Assembly (NCBI GenBank): GCA_963730005.1
Contig: CAVSPO010000019.1
Location: 1-64,000 of the forward strand
Source of the DNA: CAVSPO01 sp963730005
Lineage (GTDB): Bacteria; Actinomycetota; Actinomycetes; Propionibacteriales; Propionibacteriaceae
Direction of reading: 5' to 3'
DNA length: 64,000 bases
Position 1 is the first letter of the stretch; each line of letters starts with the position of its first letter. Shown in pieces: positions 42,709 to 52,257 of the stretch. The position numbers and the translations under genes are program-made. Under the pieces are notes generated by a model. The model did not search any database. It saw only the letters and a program-made list of their open reading frames with translations, and was not told the origin of the DNA.

Positions 42709-43032
42709 TCAGTGCTCGTGACCGCAGCAGCCGCTGCCGGACTGGTCGCCGCAGCAGCCGCTGCCGGACTCATCGCTGCCGCACGCACAACCGGCACCGC
42801 ACTCGCCGTCGCCGGCGGTGCTCACGCCGATCACGTCGTACAGGTGGCAGCGGCCGGTGGCTGCGGTGAACCCCAGCATCCCGGCCAGCCCGAGGATGAT
42901 CACCCGCGCGGCACCGCGCTGACCCAGCCCCACTGCCACCAGCACGCCGGCCAGACCGCCGCGGATGACTCGGTCGGGAACACCGACGTTCACGCCGGTG
43001 GATGTGCACTTCGTTCCGCAGTTGCAGCCCAT
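42709..43032 (-). CDS. DUF2892 membrane protein with a Cys-rich tail
   Basis: A 107-aa protein. It starts MGCNCGTKCTSTGVNVGVPD and has a DUF2892/YgaP-like pair of hydrophobic helices (about 22-60). After a GRCHLYDVIGVST motif, which belongs to DUF2892, comes a tail with repeats of SGSGCCG and ends GHEH. The Cys- and His-rich ends, one on each side of the membrane segment, suggest metal or sulfur handling. Sulfur-carrier rhodanese fusions of DUF2892 are known, but no rhodanese domain is present here. Confidence 0.65.
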   Translation of the reverse strand: MGCNCGTKCTSTGVNVGVPDRVIRGGLAGVLVAVGLGQRGAARVIILGLAGMLGFTAATGRCHLYDVIGVSTAGDGECGAGCACGSDESGSGCCGDQSGSGCCGHEH

Positions 43033-43169
43033 GACGGTCTCCTTGTCTCAAGTCCTGACCCAAGGTTACGAAGCACCCAAAACCGGCTGCGCAGGGCCAT
43101 CAAGGCCGACCCCCTCCCCCGAGGCCACGTGAGCCTTCTACACTGCGAGTGTGATCAAGGAGGTCCGCC

Positions 43170-44585
43170 GTGGGTGACAACCGCATCGCTCTTGCGCCCG
43201 ATGTCAATCACTTCGCCGCCGCTTTCACGTCGTTCCGCATTCCGGCAACCAACCGCGATGAACGGGTGGCCCACGGCAAGTCGCTGCAGAAGGCGGTCCC
43301 GCACTCCAGGCTGGGGCTGTGGGAACCGACCCCCGACCGGCCCTGCCCGGTGGAGTTGATCGAGACCTCCCATGAGGATCGGCTGCCGTGGCTGCTGCCG
43401 CTGCGTATCGCCCGGATGTCCGCCTCCCCCTACGGGTTCCTGCGTGGCACGGCCAACCTGATGGCCTGGGACGTGGCTCACCTGCCGGCTTCGGGCGTTC
43501 AGACCACGCTGTGCGGTGACGCACACATCGGCAACATCGGTTTCTACCGGTCGCCCGAGGGCAACCTGGTCATCGATCTCAATGACTTCGACGAGGCGCA
43601 CCCCGGCTGCTGGGAGTGGGACCTTCGACGCCTCACGGCTTCGATCTGGGTGTTGGGCCGTCAGAACTCCTCCTCCGAGGCCAACTGCGAGAAGGCCGTC
43701 CGCGAGTGTGTCTGCCGCTACCGCGACGAGGTGTCACACCTTTCGAAACAGCCGCTGTTGAGCCGTGCTTTTGATCAGCTGGGTGTCGACGAGCTGCACG
43801 CCAGCACCACGGAGAAGTCGCTGCGCGACCACATCGAGCGCACAGCCAAGGCCGCCCGGAACCGCACCAGCGATCGGAAGCTGCCCAAGATCACCGGCGG
43901 CACCAACACGGTGGACCACATCATCGACGACCCGCCGCTGATCGTCCATCCGCCTGCTGACCTGGCCAACGAGCTCGCACTCGGCCTGGACGTCTACCTG
44001 CCCACGCTGAGCCCGCAGTGGCGCCGCATCATCGGCGGCTACACGCTGGTGGACATCGCCCACAAGGTGGTGGGCGTCGGCTCGGTCGGGCTGCGCGCCT
44101 GGATCGTGCTGCTGGCCGGGGCGGTGCCGAGCGACGTGATGTTCCTGCAGCTGAAGGAGGCGCGGCGCTCCGTGCTCGCCCCGTTCGTGCACGGTGACCA
44201 CGCCTGGCACGCACACCAGGGCAAGCGCGTCGTCGAGTACCAGCAGGTGTTGCAGACGGTCAGCGACCCGCTGCTGGGCTGGACGACCGTGCGGGGTCGC
44301 GACTACTACGTGCGCCAGTGGCGCAACATGAAGGGATCGGTCCCGCTGGAGGCGATGAGTCCCGAGGCGCTCATCGACTACTCGGGCATCACCGGTCATC
44401 TGCTCGCCAAGGGCCACGCCCGCACCTCAGGTGCGTCCATCATCTCCGGCTACCTGGGCAAGACCGACGGCCCCCCTGACGCCCTGGTCAAATGGGCACG
44501 CGCCTATGCGGACCAGACGGAGGCCGACCACGAAAAGCTGGTGGCCGCGGTCAGGTCCGGCAGGCTGCCCTCGGAGGGCATCTGA
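43170..44585 (+). CDS. DUF2252 family protein
   Basis: A 471-aa protein that matches DUF2252 with the kinase-like motifs CGDAHIGNIGFY and IDLNDFDEAHPGCWEWDLRR (about residues 113-155), FLRGTANLMAWD near the start, and KGHARTSGASIISGYLG near the end. The fold resembles aminoglycoside phosphotransferases, with the catalytic-loop Asp-x-His-x-x-Asn equivalent in GDAHIGN. The reaction is not known. GTG at 43170 follows AAGGAGG. Confidence 0.75.
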   Translation: MGDNRIALAPDVNHFAAAFTSFRIPATNRDERVAHGKSLQKAVPHSRLGLWEPTPDRPCPVELIETSHEDRLPWLLPLRIARMSASPYGFLRGTANLMAWDVAHLPASGVQTTLCGDAHIGNIGFYRSPEGNLVIDLNDFDEAHPGCWEWDLRRLTASIWVLGRQNSSSEANCEKAVRECVCRYRDEVSHLSKQPLLSRAFDQLGVDELHASTTEKSLRDHIERTAKAARNRTSDRKLPKITGGTNTVDHIIDDPPLIVHPPADLANELALGLDVYLPTLSPQWRRIIGGYTLVDIAHKVVGVGSVGLRAWIVLLAGAVPSDVMFLQLKEARRSVLAPFVHGDHAWHAHQGKRVVEYQQVLQTVSDPLLGWTTVRGRDYYVRQWRNMKGSVPLEAMSPEALIDYSGITGHLLAKGHARTSGASIISGYLGKTDGPPDALVKWARAYADQTEADHEKLVAAVRSGRLPSEGI

Positions 44586-44715
44586 ACCAACCACGGAGCC
44601 TTTCGTCCAATGCCCGGAACGGACGGCAGCGCCGACGGAACCCTGCTGTACTTTGCCGTGAGGCCGACAGCGTGGTCGGCCTCACCTGGCTCCCAGCTCA
44701 ACTGAAGGAGCAATC

Positions 44716-45354
44716 ATGACCGATCCACAGTGGAAGCCCGAAGAACTGGCTGAGGGGGACCCGAAGGCAGTCCAACAGCCTTACGGTGCCGCCTATCGCC
44801 AGCCTGATCAGCCCCACCCGATGGAGCCGACCGACAGCTTCGGGCAAGTGCCGAACGGTTACCCGGCTCCTCCGAGCTACCCCGTCACTCCCTACGGTCT
44901 GTCGCTGCCGCCCTACGCGAGGTGGGGCCAGCGGGCGAAGGCCTCGCTGCTCGACATCTTCCTTCCGATGTTCGCTGTCAGCCTGGTCCTGAACATCTTC
45001 TGGCCGGTCGACCCAACCGTCGGCGGCAGCACCCTGCTGTACAACCTGGCGGGCTGGACGTTACTGGGGTTCATCCACGGATTCACCTCCGGCAACACCG
45101 GCCGGTCGTGGGGACGCAGCTGGGCGGGCACCAAGCTGGTCGGCGAGGACGGCAAACCGATCGGCTTCGGCAAGACCGTGGCGCACTACACCCTGCATGC
45201 CTTCGACTCGATGTTCCTACTGATCGGTTTCCTGTGGCCGCTGTGGGATCCCAAGCGCCAGACGCTGATCTCCGACAAAGCCTTGAAGACCTACGTCGTC
45301 ATCGACAAACCCGAGCATCCCTTCCCGCCGGCGGCTCCCTACCAACCCAGGTAA
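44716..45354 (+). CDS. RDD-family membrane protein
   Basis: A 212-aa protein with a Pro/Gln-rich cytoplasmic N-terminus (about 1-65) and an RDD domain of three hydrophobic helices. The signature residues are in YARWGQRAKASLLDIFLPMF (Arg and Asp) and GNTGRSWGRSWAGTKLVGED GKPIGF. RDD proteins are small membrane proteins; one is a Na+/H+ antiporter, most have no known role. ATG at 44716 follows AAGGAGC. Confidence 0.7.
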   Translation: MTDPQWKPEELAEGDPKAVQQPYGAAYRQPDQPHPMEPTDSFGQVPNGYPAPPSYPVTPYGLSLPPYARWGQRAKASLLDIFLPMFAVSLVLNIFWPVDPTVGGSTLLYNLAGWTLLGFIHGFTSGNTGRSWGRSWAGTKLVGEDGKPIGFGKTVAHYTLHAFDSMFLLIGFLWPLWDPKRQTLISDKALKTYVVIDKPEHPFPPAAPYQPR

Positions 45355-45390
45355 GCGTCTGTTTGCGACGGAAGAGCCCGAGTCGCTGGG

Positions 45391-46044
45391 ATGAGCTTCG
45401 CCGAGTTGCTGGCATGGATCTTGCCGCTGACGCTGCTCGCTTCACTGAGCCCACTGATGCTCGTGCAGTCGGCGACGATCGAGCTCGAGCATGGGCCGCA
45501 GGGGGTTCTCCAGTACCTGGCAGGCAACGTGGTGGTCATGGCGGCGCTGGGGACGGCCACCATGGGGCTGCTGGGCGTCGCGGCCTCCGACTGGGTTTCT
45601 CGCGAACTGGCCAGCAAGAGGGTCGACGCCGTCCTGGCCGGGCTGTTGCTGGTCTTCGGCCTGCGCCTGCTGGTGCTGACGATCAGGGAACACAGGCAAT
45701 CCGCAGCGGCCAACTCCGGGAGCGTCGCCATCCCGTCCAAGGGCTTGTTCACCTTCGGGTTGCTGGGGGCTGCCACCGATCTGTCCGGGCTCCCGATCTA
45801 CATCTCGATTGCGCAGCGGATCGGGGTCACTGCCATCAGCTGGCCAGAACGGGCATTCACGTTGCTGGTCGTCACCACGATCGTCCTGTGCCCGGCTTGG
45901 CTGCCCCTGGCGCTGCCCCGAGCCAGGGGGCTGCAGATCATCGTGACCAGGATCGGCCGGCAGCTGTCCGTCGGCACCCGTTGGGCAACAATGATCGGTT
46001 GCTTCCTGGGCGCCGGTCTGCTCGCCTTGCACGCCTTCAGCTGA
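45391..46044 (+). CDS. GAP/Sap-like (LysE-superfamily) membrane protein
   Basis: A 217-aa protein with six hydrophobic segments: SFAELLAWILPLTLLASLSP, GNVVVMAALGTATMGLLGVA, AVLAGLLLVFGLRLLVL and, in the second half, GLFTFGLLGAATDLSGLPIY. This fits the GAP/Sap family, called sulfolipid-addressing proteins in mycobacteria, within the LysE superfamily. It is probably an exporter of a small or lipidic solute. ATG at 45391. Confidence 0.6.
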   Translation: MSFAELLAWILPLTLLASLSPLMLVQSATIELEHGPQGVLQYLAGNVVVMAALGTATMGLLGVAASDWVSRELASKRVDAVLAGLLLVFGLRLLVLTIREHRQSAAANSGSVAIPSKGLFTFGLLGAATDLSGLPIYISIAQRIGVTAISWPERAFTLLVVTTIVLCPAWLPLALPRARGLQIIVTRIGRQLSVGTRWATMIGCFLGAGLLALHAFS

Positions 46045-46057
46045 CCAGACCAGCGAC

Positions 46058-46537
46058 TCAATCGCCGAGGCTCTCGGGCAGCAGGATCAGCAGGCAGCCG
46101 ACCAGGACCAGGACCAGCGCCACCACGTCCACTGCGACCGCTGAGGTCTGCAGGGTGTCCTCCAGGAGCTGGGTCACAGACGAAGCGACCAGCGCGTAGA
46201 CCGTCATCAGCAGCGCCGCCGCCAGCAGGCAGACCGATCCGGCACGGACCCTGCCGCGGTCCCTGACGATGGACACCAGCGCCAGCACTGCCATCACCAC
46301 ACCCACAACGCCTGCGGCGATGACCACCAGGACGGCCCGCAGGATCGTGCTGGAGGTGTCTGTACCGCTCGTGGCCGGTGGCGCACCCGCCGCGATGATC
46401 GCCGCCCCTGCCACCAGGGCCAACGCCGTCAGCGCGGCCACCGCTGCACCCAGCGCAGCCTTGCTGCGCATCGAGCGCAACCGAACCGGCACCGGTGACG
46501 TCTGCGCGGATGGACGTGAGGACTTCGTGGAGGCCAT
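46058..46537 (-). CDS. Small membrane protein, unknown
   Basis: A 159-aa protein with a basic N-terminus and four hydrophobic segments (about 27-50, 63-86, 98-117, 130-152). No charged or Cys motif stands out and no family is recognised. It is convergent with the GAP-like gene (13 bases between). Composition is typical of the chromosome. Confidence 0.5.
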   Translation of the reverse strand: MASTKSSRPSAQTSPVPVRLRSMRSKAALGAAVAALTALALVAGAAIIAAGAPPATSGTDTSSTILRAVLVVIAAGVVGVVMAVLALVSIVRDRGRVRAGSVCLLAAALLMTVYALVASSVTQLLEDTLQTSAVAVDVVALVLVLVGCLLILLPESLGD

Positions 46538-46607
46538 GCCTGGAGTCTAGGAACTTGTGCACTCAAGCAGCAGGGCGGCGTGCGTCCGAGCCGGACCACC
46601 CCAGACG

Positions 46608-46642
46608 CAGCGGGACGGGAACACCCGGTTCCCGTCCCGCTG
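46608..46642. terminator. Hairpin terminator after the HAD gene
   Basis: CAGCGGGACGGGAAC and GTTCCCGTCCCGCTG form a 15-bp perfect stem with a 5-base loop, 36 bases beyond the stop of the minus-strand HAD gene. Confidence 0.85.
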
Positions 46643-46677
46643 CCGGTGTCAGGCCGTCAAGCGACCGTTGCCCCGGA

Positions 46678-47583
46678 TCACTGCCACGGCGGGGTGCTGG
46701 GCAGCAGCGCGTCGAACTCGTCGCGGATCTTCTTCTGGTAGGCGCCCGCGAAGGTGCCGTCGAGGAACTTGCCCAGCGCCTCGTCCTTGAAGCGGTGCCA
46801 GGAGTCAACCTCGTGGCCGGGGTTGATCGGGTAGAACAGCGCATTGTTGCCGTCAGCAGCTGCGCCGTCGCCCGGGGCGTCGCCGATCATCAGCACGTGT
46901 TCGGCAGCGTACTTGCCCTCGGTCGCGAACTGGATCTGCTGGGTCTTGTTGCCGTACTCCTGGCCGGCGATGACCGCCATGTACTGGGCGATGCCGTGCT
47001 CGCCCCACTCACGGTAGAGAGCATCGTTCGGGGTGGCCGACACGGTCATCTGGTCGATCCTGGCACTGTCGGCCATGGCCGCCATGGCTTCCTTGACGCC
47101 CGGGAACGGGCCACAACCGTGCACCAATTCGGCGATCGTGTCATTGACTCCCTGGCCCCACTTGAGAGCAGTCTGCAGCTCTGCGCTGTCGGGGTGAGCG
47201 GCCGCGAACTCCTCGATGCCTGCGTCGGACAACGGCAGCCCGGAATCGAGGAAGGCCTGAATGTCCTTGCCATCCGGAACCTGCACGCGTTCCAGCACCT
47301 CGGGGCGCTGCTTGAGCAGCTTGAAAACCTCAGCCAGCGCGATCCAGCGGTTCAGACCGCGGGTCTTGCTGTAGAGGTTCACGTACAAGGCAGTCTCCCG
47401 AACCAGCACCGAGGCGTTGGACAGGCCCCACCACTTGATGGTGTTGGGGGTGAAGCATTCCATCTGCTTGATGTTCATCGCGTCCATCGCGCAGCCGTCG
47501 GAGTCGATTCCGACGAAGAACTCGTGCTGAGGCTGGAAATCGATGAGCTCCTGCGCCCGTGCGGGCAACTTCTCCTGAGCCAT
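46678..47583 (-). CDS. HAD-superfamily hydrolase
   Basis: A 301-aa phosphatase-like protein. HAD motif I is FVGIDSDGCAMDAM (about 24-37, nucleophile Asp plus Asp+2), motif II SATPNDAL around 185, and motif III/IV HVLMIGDAPGDGAAADGNNA (about 236-255). An insertion between I and II (about 40-165) is helical and forms a large cap. Substrate unknown. ATG at 47583 has AAAGGAA upstream; longer frames into the upstream region are not supported. Divergent from sbcD. Confidence 0.8.
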   Translation of the reverse strand: MAQEKLPARAQELIDFQPQHEFFVGIDSDGCAMDAMNIKQMECFTPNTIKWWGLSNASVLVRETALYVNLYSKTRGLNRWIALAEVFKLLKQRPEVLERVQVPDGKDIQAFLDSGLPLSDAGIEEFAAAHPDSAELQTALKWGQGVNDTIAELVHGCGPFPGVKEAMAAMADSARIDQMTVSATPNDALYREWGEHGIAQYMAVIAGQEYGNKTQQIQFATEGKYAAEHVLMIGDAPGDGAAADGNNALFYPINPGHEVDSWHRFKDEALGKFLDGTFAGAYQKKIRDEFDALLPSTPPWQ

Positions 47584-47839
47584 GTCTGCTGTTCCTTTCC
47601 GATGCGGTTGGCAGCGATCCGGTGGTGACCGTTCGGGGTGTGTCGTGGGTGGCATCGACGCGCGCGCAACCCCCGGGAGGCTCCCGGAGCTGATTTGTCC
47701 ATGCAGGTCCGACGTTACAGAAACCCGGCACAGCAAGTGGCGACGGCCGAAGGATCGCCAGGATTGGGGCCTCTGGGCGAAGAGCCCCTGACCAGCCGCG
47801 GTTCGCGGACCTGTCGGAGGCCTCCCCTAGGGTGACGGC

Positions 47840-49105
47840 ATGCGCTTGATCCACACCGCCGACTGGCACCTGGGGCGGACCCTTCATGGCCACGACCTCA
47901 CCGCGGCCCACGAGGGGTTCCTCGACTGGCTGGTCGGGGTGGTGCGAGACGAACACGTCGATGCCGTGCTGGTCAGCGGTGATCTCTACGACCGCGCCCT
48001 GCCGCCAGTGGAATCGGTGCAGCTGCTCGACGACGCGCTGGCGCGGCTGACCGAGCTGGCCACCGTCATCATCACCCCCGGCAACCACGACTCGGCAGCC
48101 CGGCTGGGCTTCGGGGCTGCGCTGTTCCGCGACGCGCTGCACGTGGTTTCAGACCCACGCTCAAGCTCCCCGCCTGTGGTGGTACCCGACGCCGAGGGCT
48201 GCGACGGGCTGTTGGTCTATCCGTTGCCCTACCTCAACCCGGACAGCGCCCGATTGCAGCTGGCACACTGGGCTGCCCCCGCCGAGGATGGCTCCCCCGG
48301 GAGCATCGCGCGTAGCCATCAAGCGGTGATGTCGACGGTCGCGTCCCGGGTGCACGCCGATCTGGCCGCGCGACGAGCACGAACCAGTCGTCGCCTGCCG
48401 GCCGTGCTGATGGCCCACGCCTTCGTTCAGGGCGGCGCGGTCGGTGACACCGAACGCGACCTGCGGGTGGGTGGCGTCGACAGCATCGCGGCGGACACGT
48501 TCCGGTTCGGCACCACCACGTCCACCGCCCCGAACGGTCCGGACGGGCAGCGCGGCCCGCTCAACCACCTGGACTACGTCGCGCTGGGCCACCTGCACAA
48601 CGGGCAGGTGCTGGGCGAGGGCTTGGCTGGGCCGCAGCTGCGTTACAGCGGCGCGCCGCTGCCGTTCTCGGTGACCGAGGGCGGGCACCAGAAGTCCGTG
48701 GTGCTGGTCGACTTCGACGAGCTGGGGCAGCTGCGTTGCGCCTGTCCCCTTGCCACACCGGTGCCGCACCGGCTCTCCGAGGTTCGCGGCACCCTCGACG
48801 AGGTGCTGGGCCGACGCTTCGAGGAGCAACGCAACGACTGGGCGCGCGTGGTGGTGGTCGGTGGGCAGCGCCCGGCCAGCTTGGTGCAGCAAGTGCAGCA
48901 GCTCTTCCCGCACATGCTCGAGGTGCGCTTCGAAAGCAACCGCCAGGTGACGCCCGTCACCGGTGTGGTGCATGACTCCCCAGACCCGCTGCAGGTGGCA
49001 ACGGAGTTCGTCACCCAGGTCAGCGGAACACCGCCCACCGACGCCGAGCTCGCCGTGCTGCTGCAGGCGGTCGAGGCCACCAATGCGCTGGAAGCGAGCC
49101 TGTGA
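47840..49105 (+). CDS. sbcD: Exonuclease SbcCD subunit D
   Basis: A 421-aa Mre11-type nuclease, partner of SbcC in cutting hairpins and DNA ends. The metal-binding motifs of the calcineurin fold are present: TADWHLGR (about 5-12), VSGDLYDRALPP (about 46), ITPGNHDSAARLG (about 77), LMAHAFVQGGA and LGHLHNGQ (about 254). A helical C-terminal part follows for SbcC binding. It overlaps sbcC by one base (TGATG), so the two subunits are made from one message. Confidence 0.92.
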   Translation: MRLIHTADWHLGRTLHGHDLTAAHEGFLDWLVGVVRDEHVDAVLVSGDLYDRALPPVESVQLLDDALARLTELATVIITPGNHDSAARLGFGAALFRDALHVVSDPRSSSPPVVVPDAEGCDGLLVYPLPYLNPDSARLQLAHWAAPAEDGSPGSIARSHQAVMSTVASRVHADLAARRARTSRRLPAVLMAHAFVQGGAVGDTERDLRVGGVDSIAADTFRFGTTTSTAPNGPDGQRGPLNHLDYVALGHLHNGQVLGEGLAGPQLRYSGAPLPFSVTEGGHQKSVVLVDFDELGQLRCACPLATPVPHRLSEVRGTLDEVLGRRFEEQRNDWARVVVVGGQRPASLVQQVQQLFPHMLEVRFESNRQVTPVTGVVHDSPDPLQVATEFVTQVSGTPPTDAELAVLLQAVEATNALEASL

Positions 49106-52100
49106 TGCAGATCTTGAAGCTGGATTTCGCCGGCGTGGGGCCCTTCCCCGTCCGTCACGTCATCGATTTCACCCGGTTCGCCGACTCCGGGCTGTTCCTG
49201 ATCGACGGTCCAACCGGTGCCGGCAAGACGACGATCATCGACGCCATCGTCTTCGCGCTCTACGGCCAGCCCGCGGGTGGGGACGACTCCAGCAAGGACC
49301 GGATCGTCTCCACGTTCCTGCATTCCCAGGCCACCGGAGTCGAGCCCTACGTCGACCTGACCGTCGACACCCGCGCCGGGCTGAGACGAGTCCGCAGGAC
49401 GCCGGAGTACCAGCGCCGCAAGAAGCGGGGCGACGGCGTCACCACCGAGCACAGCAGCATTCAGCTGTGGCGGCTTGCCGACCTCGACGACCCGGGGGTG
49501 CTGATCACCAGCCTCCACGGCGAGGCTGAGGATCAGCTGCAGAAGGACGTGGGGCTCAACCGGGCCCAGTTCACGCAGACCGTGGTCCTTCCCCAGGGGC
49601 AGTTCGCCGCCTTTCTGCGGGCCAAGCCCGAAGCCCGTGCAGAGATGCTGCAGGACATCTTCGGGACCAGGTACTACGAGCGGCTGCGCGACCAGCTCAA
49701 AACCATGGCCAGCGCACACCGCGCAGGCGTCGAGCAGGCCCGCAACGATGCCGGCCAGGCCGCTGACGTGTTCCTGAGCCTGGCCTGGAGCCACGACGAC
49801 GTTTCGGCTGACGATCCCGCTCCCACAACGGGTGACGCCGCTGCGGATGCCGAAGGGCCGGGAGCCATCCGTGCCGCCGTCGACGCAGCTGATGCCGACC
49901 AGGTGCTCGAGCTGGCCCAGCAACGCATCCAGGCGCTGGCAGGCCGCCACGCCACCGCTTCGCTGGCTGCAGCAGAGGCTGACTCCGTCCACGAAGCCGC
50001 CCAGCGGTGTCTGCAACAGGGCCGTGAGCTCGCCGAGCGCATCGGGCGCCGTCAGAAGTTGGCGGGCCGGCTACAGGCGTTGGAGGCCGAGGAGCCGGCA
50101 GTTTTGGCCGACCAGGCCAGGTTGCGGGCCGCCGACCAGGCCGAGCAGGCAGCTGACCCGCTGCGGTATGCCACTGATGCCACTCAGGAACGCCTGCTCG
50201 CCGAGGCAGACTGGCAGGCCAGCGTCAATCGGGTGATGGCCGGCCCCGACGCCGATCTGCCCCCGACCAACGGGCTCCAAGGCCTGCCGCCCGAGGGCTT
50301 TCAGCGCCGCATGACCGACGAGGTGCAGCGTCTCGATCTGCTTCGGGGCAGTCTCGCCGAGCTGGTGGCATTGGAGGGGAGCCTGCCCAGCCGCCGGGAG
50401 GCCCTCGCCTCTGACCAGCAGGCGCACCTGCGGGAGCAGGACGCCATCAACCAGGCCCGGGACCAGCTTCGTGGGCTCCGGGACGCCCTGCTCAGCCTCG
50501 AGGCCGAGCGTGCCGAGGCGGCACAAACCGCCGAGGCCCGGGCCGATGCCCAGCTGAGTCTCGATGCTGCCCGGCAAGTGGCGCAGGCAGCGCTCAAGGT
50601 CCAGGAGTTCACCGAAGAGCTGATCGTCGCACGCGGTTCCGAACTGCGCCTTGACGCGGAGTGCCAAGCCACGCGGCTCCGTGCCAGGCAGGCGCGGGTC
50701 GACTGGCTCGACGACGTTGCCGGGGTGCTGGCTGAGGGGCTGTCGCCCGACCAGCCCTGCCCCGTGTGCGGCGGTGTTGAGCATCCGCTGCCCGCGCGGC
50801 AACGGCACGGGGCACTGACGCAAGAGGAGTTGCAAGGGCTGGAGGCGGCGGCCGACCTGGCGGGCCGCCAGCTCGCCCAAGCCATCCAGCAGACCAGGCA
50901 CCTCACTGAACTGGTAGCCGAGCAGCAGACCCGGTCCAACGGTCTCGACCGGGCCCGGGCCGCTGAGCAAGTCAGGCAGGCGCAACACCAGTTGCAGGTC
51001 GCTGTTGACGCCAACGACCGGGCGCAACAGCTGCAGTCAAAGCTCCAGCAGTTGCGCGAGACGAGCGAACTGGCCCAGGAGGAGCTGGTTTCCCGCGACC
51101 GGCAGGCCGCTGCCATGGCGGCGGAGCTGCAGTCCAGGTCGCAGGCCCTGGACGCCGACACCGCACGGGTGACCGACGGCTGTCGGGGGTGCCAGACGGT
51201 CACCGAACGCAGCGCCGCTCTGCGGGTGCGAGCCGAGCTGGCCGGTGCTCTCGCCAAGGCGGCTGCGACGCTCGCCCGGGCCTGTCAAGCCGAGCAACAG
51301 CGCGGCGACGAACTGGCCGAGGCGCTGGCCCGCCTGGGCTTCGGCACCGCAGCACAGGTGCGTTCCGCTGCCCTGGGCAGCGACGAACGGTCGCGCCTGC
51401 GCGAGCGCCTCCAGACGTACCGGCTCGAGCTGGCAGGGGTCCGCAACCAGCTGGCCGAGCCGGGCATGGCCGGTCTGGACGAAGTCACGCCGCCCGATCT
51501 GGACGCAGCAGAGCTCGCGGCGAGCGAGGCCGGCGCCTTCCAGAACAACGCCACGCAGCAGTTGGCTCGAGCCGAGCACCTGTTGCAGACCGCCCGCGGC
51601 GCCTACGACACACTGGCCGCCGCTTTCGGCAACCTCACCAGGACGCTTGAGAAGTCACGACCCTACGTGCGGCTCTGCGAGCTGGCTTGCGGACGCGAGG
51701 GCAACGATCGGCGCATCACGCTGCCGACGTTCGTGCTGATGCGCCGCTTCGAGGAGGTGGTCGACACAGCCAACACCAGGCTGCACGCGATGACGCTGGG
51801 GCGGTACTCGCTGCTGCGCAGCGAGGAACGGGAGGGCCGGGCCCAACAATGCGGTCTGGGGCTGCGGGTCATCGACCACTCGTGCAACGACGTCCAACGA
51901 GACCCGAAGACCCTCTCCGGTGGCGAGACGTTCCTGACGTCGTTGGCGCTGGCCCTCGGGCTGGCTGATGCGGTCACCGCCGAAGCGGGCGGCATCCAGC
52001 TCGACACCCTCTTCATCGACGAGGGGTTCGGCACCCTGGACCCCGCGACGCTTGATCTGGTGATGGGCCAGCTGGCCGAGCTGCAACACGAGGGCGGACG

Positions 52101-52257
52101 CACCGTCGGTGTGATCAGCCACGTCAGCGACCTGCAACAGCGCATCGCCGACCAGATCGTCGTCACCAAGGGTCCCGATGGCACCAGCCAGATCCACTCC
52201 ACCGTCGAAGGCGCCGTCAGCCTGGGTCGCGAACTGGTCCCCGGGCTGATCGGTTAG
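49105..52257 (+). CDS. sbcC: Exonuclease SbcCD subunit C (SMC-like ATPase)
   Basis: A 1,050-aa Rad50-type protein: Walker A IDGPTGAGKTTIIDAIVFAL (about 33-52), long coiled-coil arms rich in Ala/Gln/Glu/Arg, zinc hook QPCPVCGGVEHPL (about 549-561), ABC signature TLSGGETFLTSLALALGLAD (about 935) and Walker B DTLFIDEGFGTLDP (about 967). All key residues are present and length is normal. It joins with SbcD to resect or cleave irregular DNA ends. ATG 49105, with a GTG three bases earlier as alternative. The stop overlaps the convergent MFS relict by four bases. Confidence 0.92.
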   Translation: MQILKLDFAGVGPFPVRHVIDFTRFADSGLFLIDGPTGAGKTTIIDAIVFALYGQPAGGDDSSKDRIVSTFLHSQATGVEPYVDLTVDTRAGLRRVRRTPEYQRRKKRGDGVTTEHSSIQLWRLADLDDPGVLITSLHGEAEDQLQKDVGLNRAQFTQTVVLPQGQFAAFLRAKPEARAEMLQDIFGTRYYERLRDQLKTMASAHRAGVEQARNDAGQAADVFLSLAWSHDDVSADDPAPTTGDAAADAEGPGAIRAAVDAADADQVLELAQQRIQALAGRHATASLAAAEADSVHEAAQRCLQQGRELAERIGRRQKLAGRLQALEAEEPAVLADQARLRAADQAEQAADPLRYATDATQERLLAEADWQASVNRVMAGPDADLPPTNGLQGLPPEGFQRRMTDEVQRLDLLRGSLAELVALEGSLPSRREALASDQQAHLREQDAINQARDQLRGLRDALLSLEAERAEAAQTAEARADAQLSLDAARQVAQAALKVQEFTEELIVARGSELRLDAECQATRLRARQARVDWLDDVAGVLAEGLSPDQPCPVCGGVEHPLPARQRHGALTQEELQGLEAAADLAGRQLAQAIQQTRHLTELVAEQQTRSNGLDRARAAEQVRQAQHQLQVAVDANDRAQQLQSKLQQLRETSELAQEELVSRDRQAAAMAAELQSRSQALDADTARVTDGCRGCQTVTERSAALRVRAELAGALAKAAATLARACQAEQQRGDELAEALARLGFGTAAQVRSAALGSDERSRLRERLQTYRLELAGVRNQLAEPGMAGLDEVTPPDLDAAELAASEAGAFQNNATQQLARAEHLLQTARGAYDTLAAAFGNLTRTLEKSRPYVRLCELACGREGNDRRITLPTFVLMRRFEEVVDTANTRLHAMTLGRYSLLRSEEREGRAQQCGLGLRVIDHSCNDVQRDPKTLSGGETFLTSLALALGLADAVTAEAGGIQLDTLFIDEGFGTLDPATLDLVMGQLAELQHEGGRTVGVISHVSDLQQRIADQIVVTKGPDGTSQIHSTVEGAVSLGRELVPGLIG

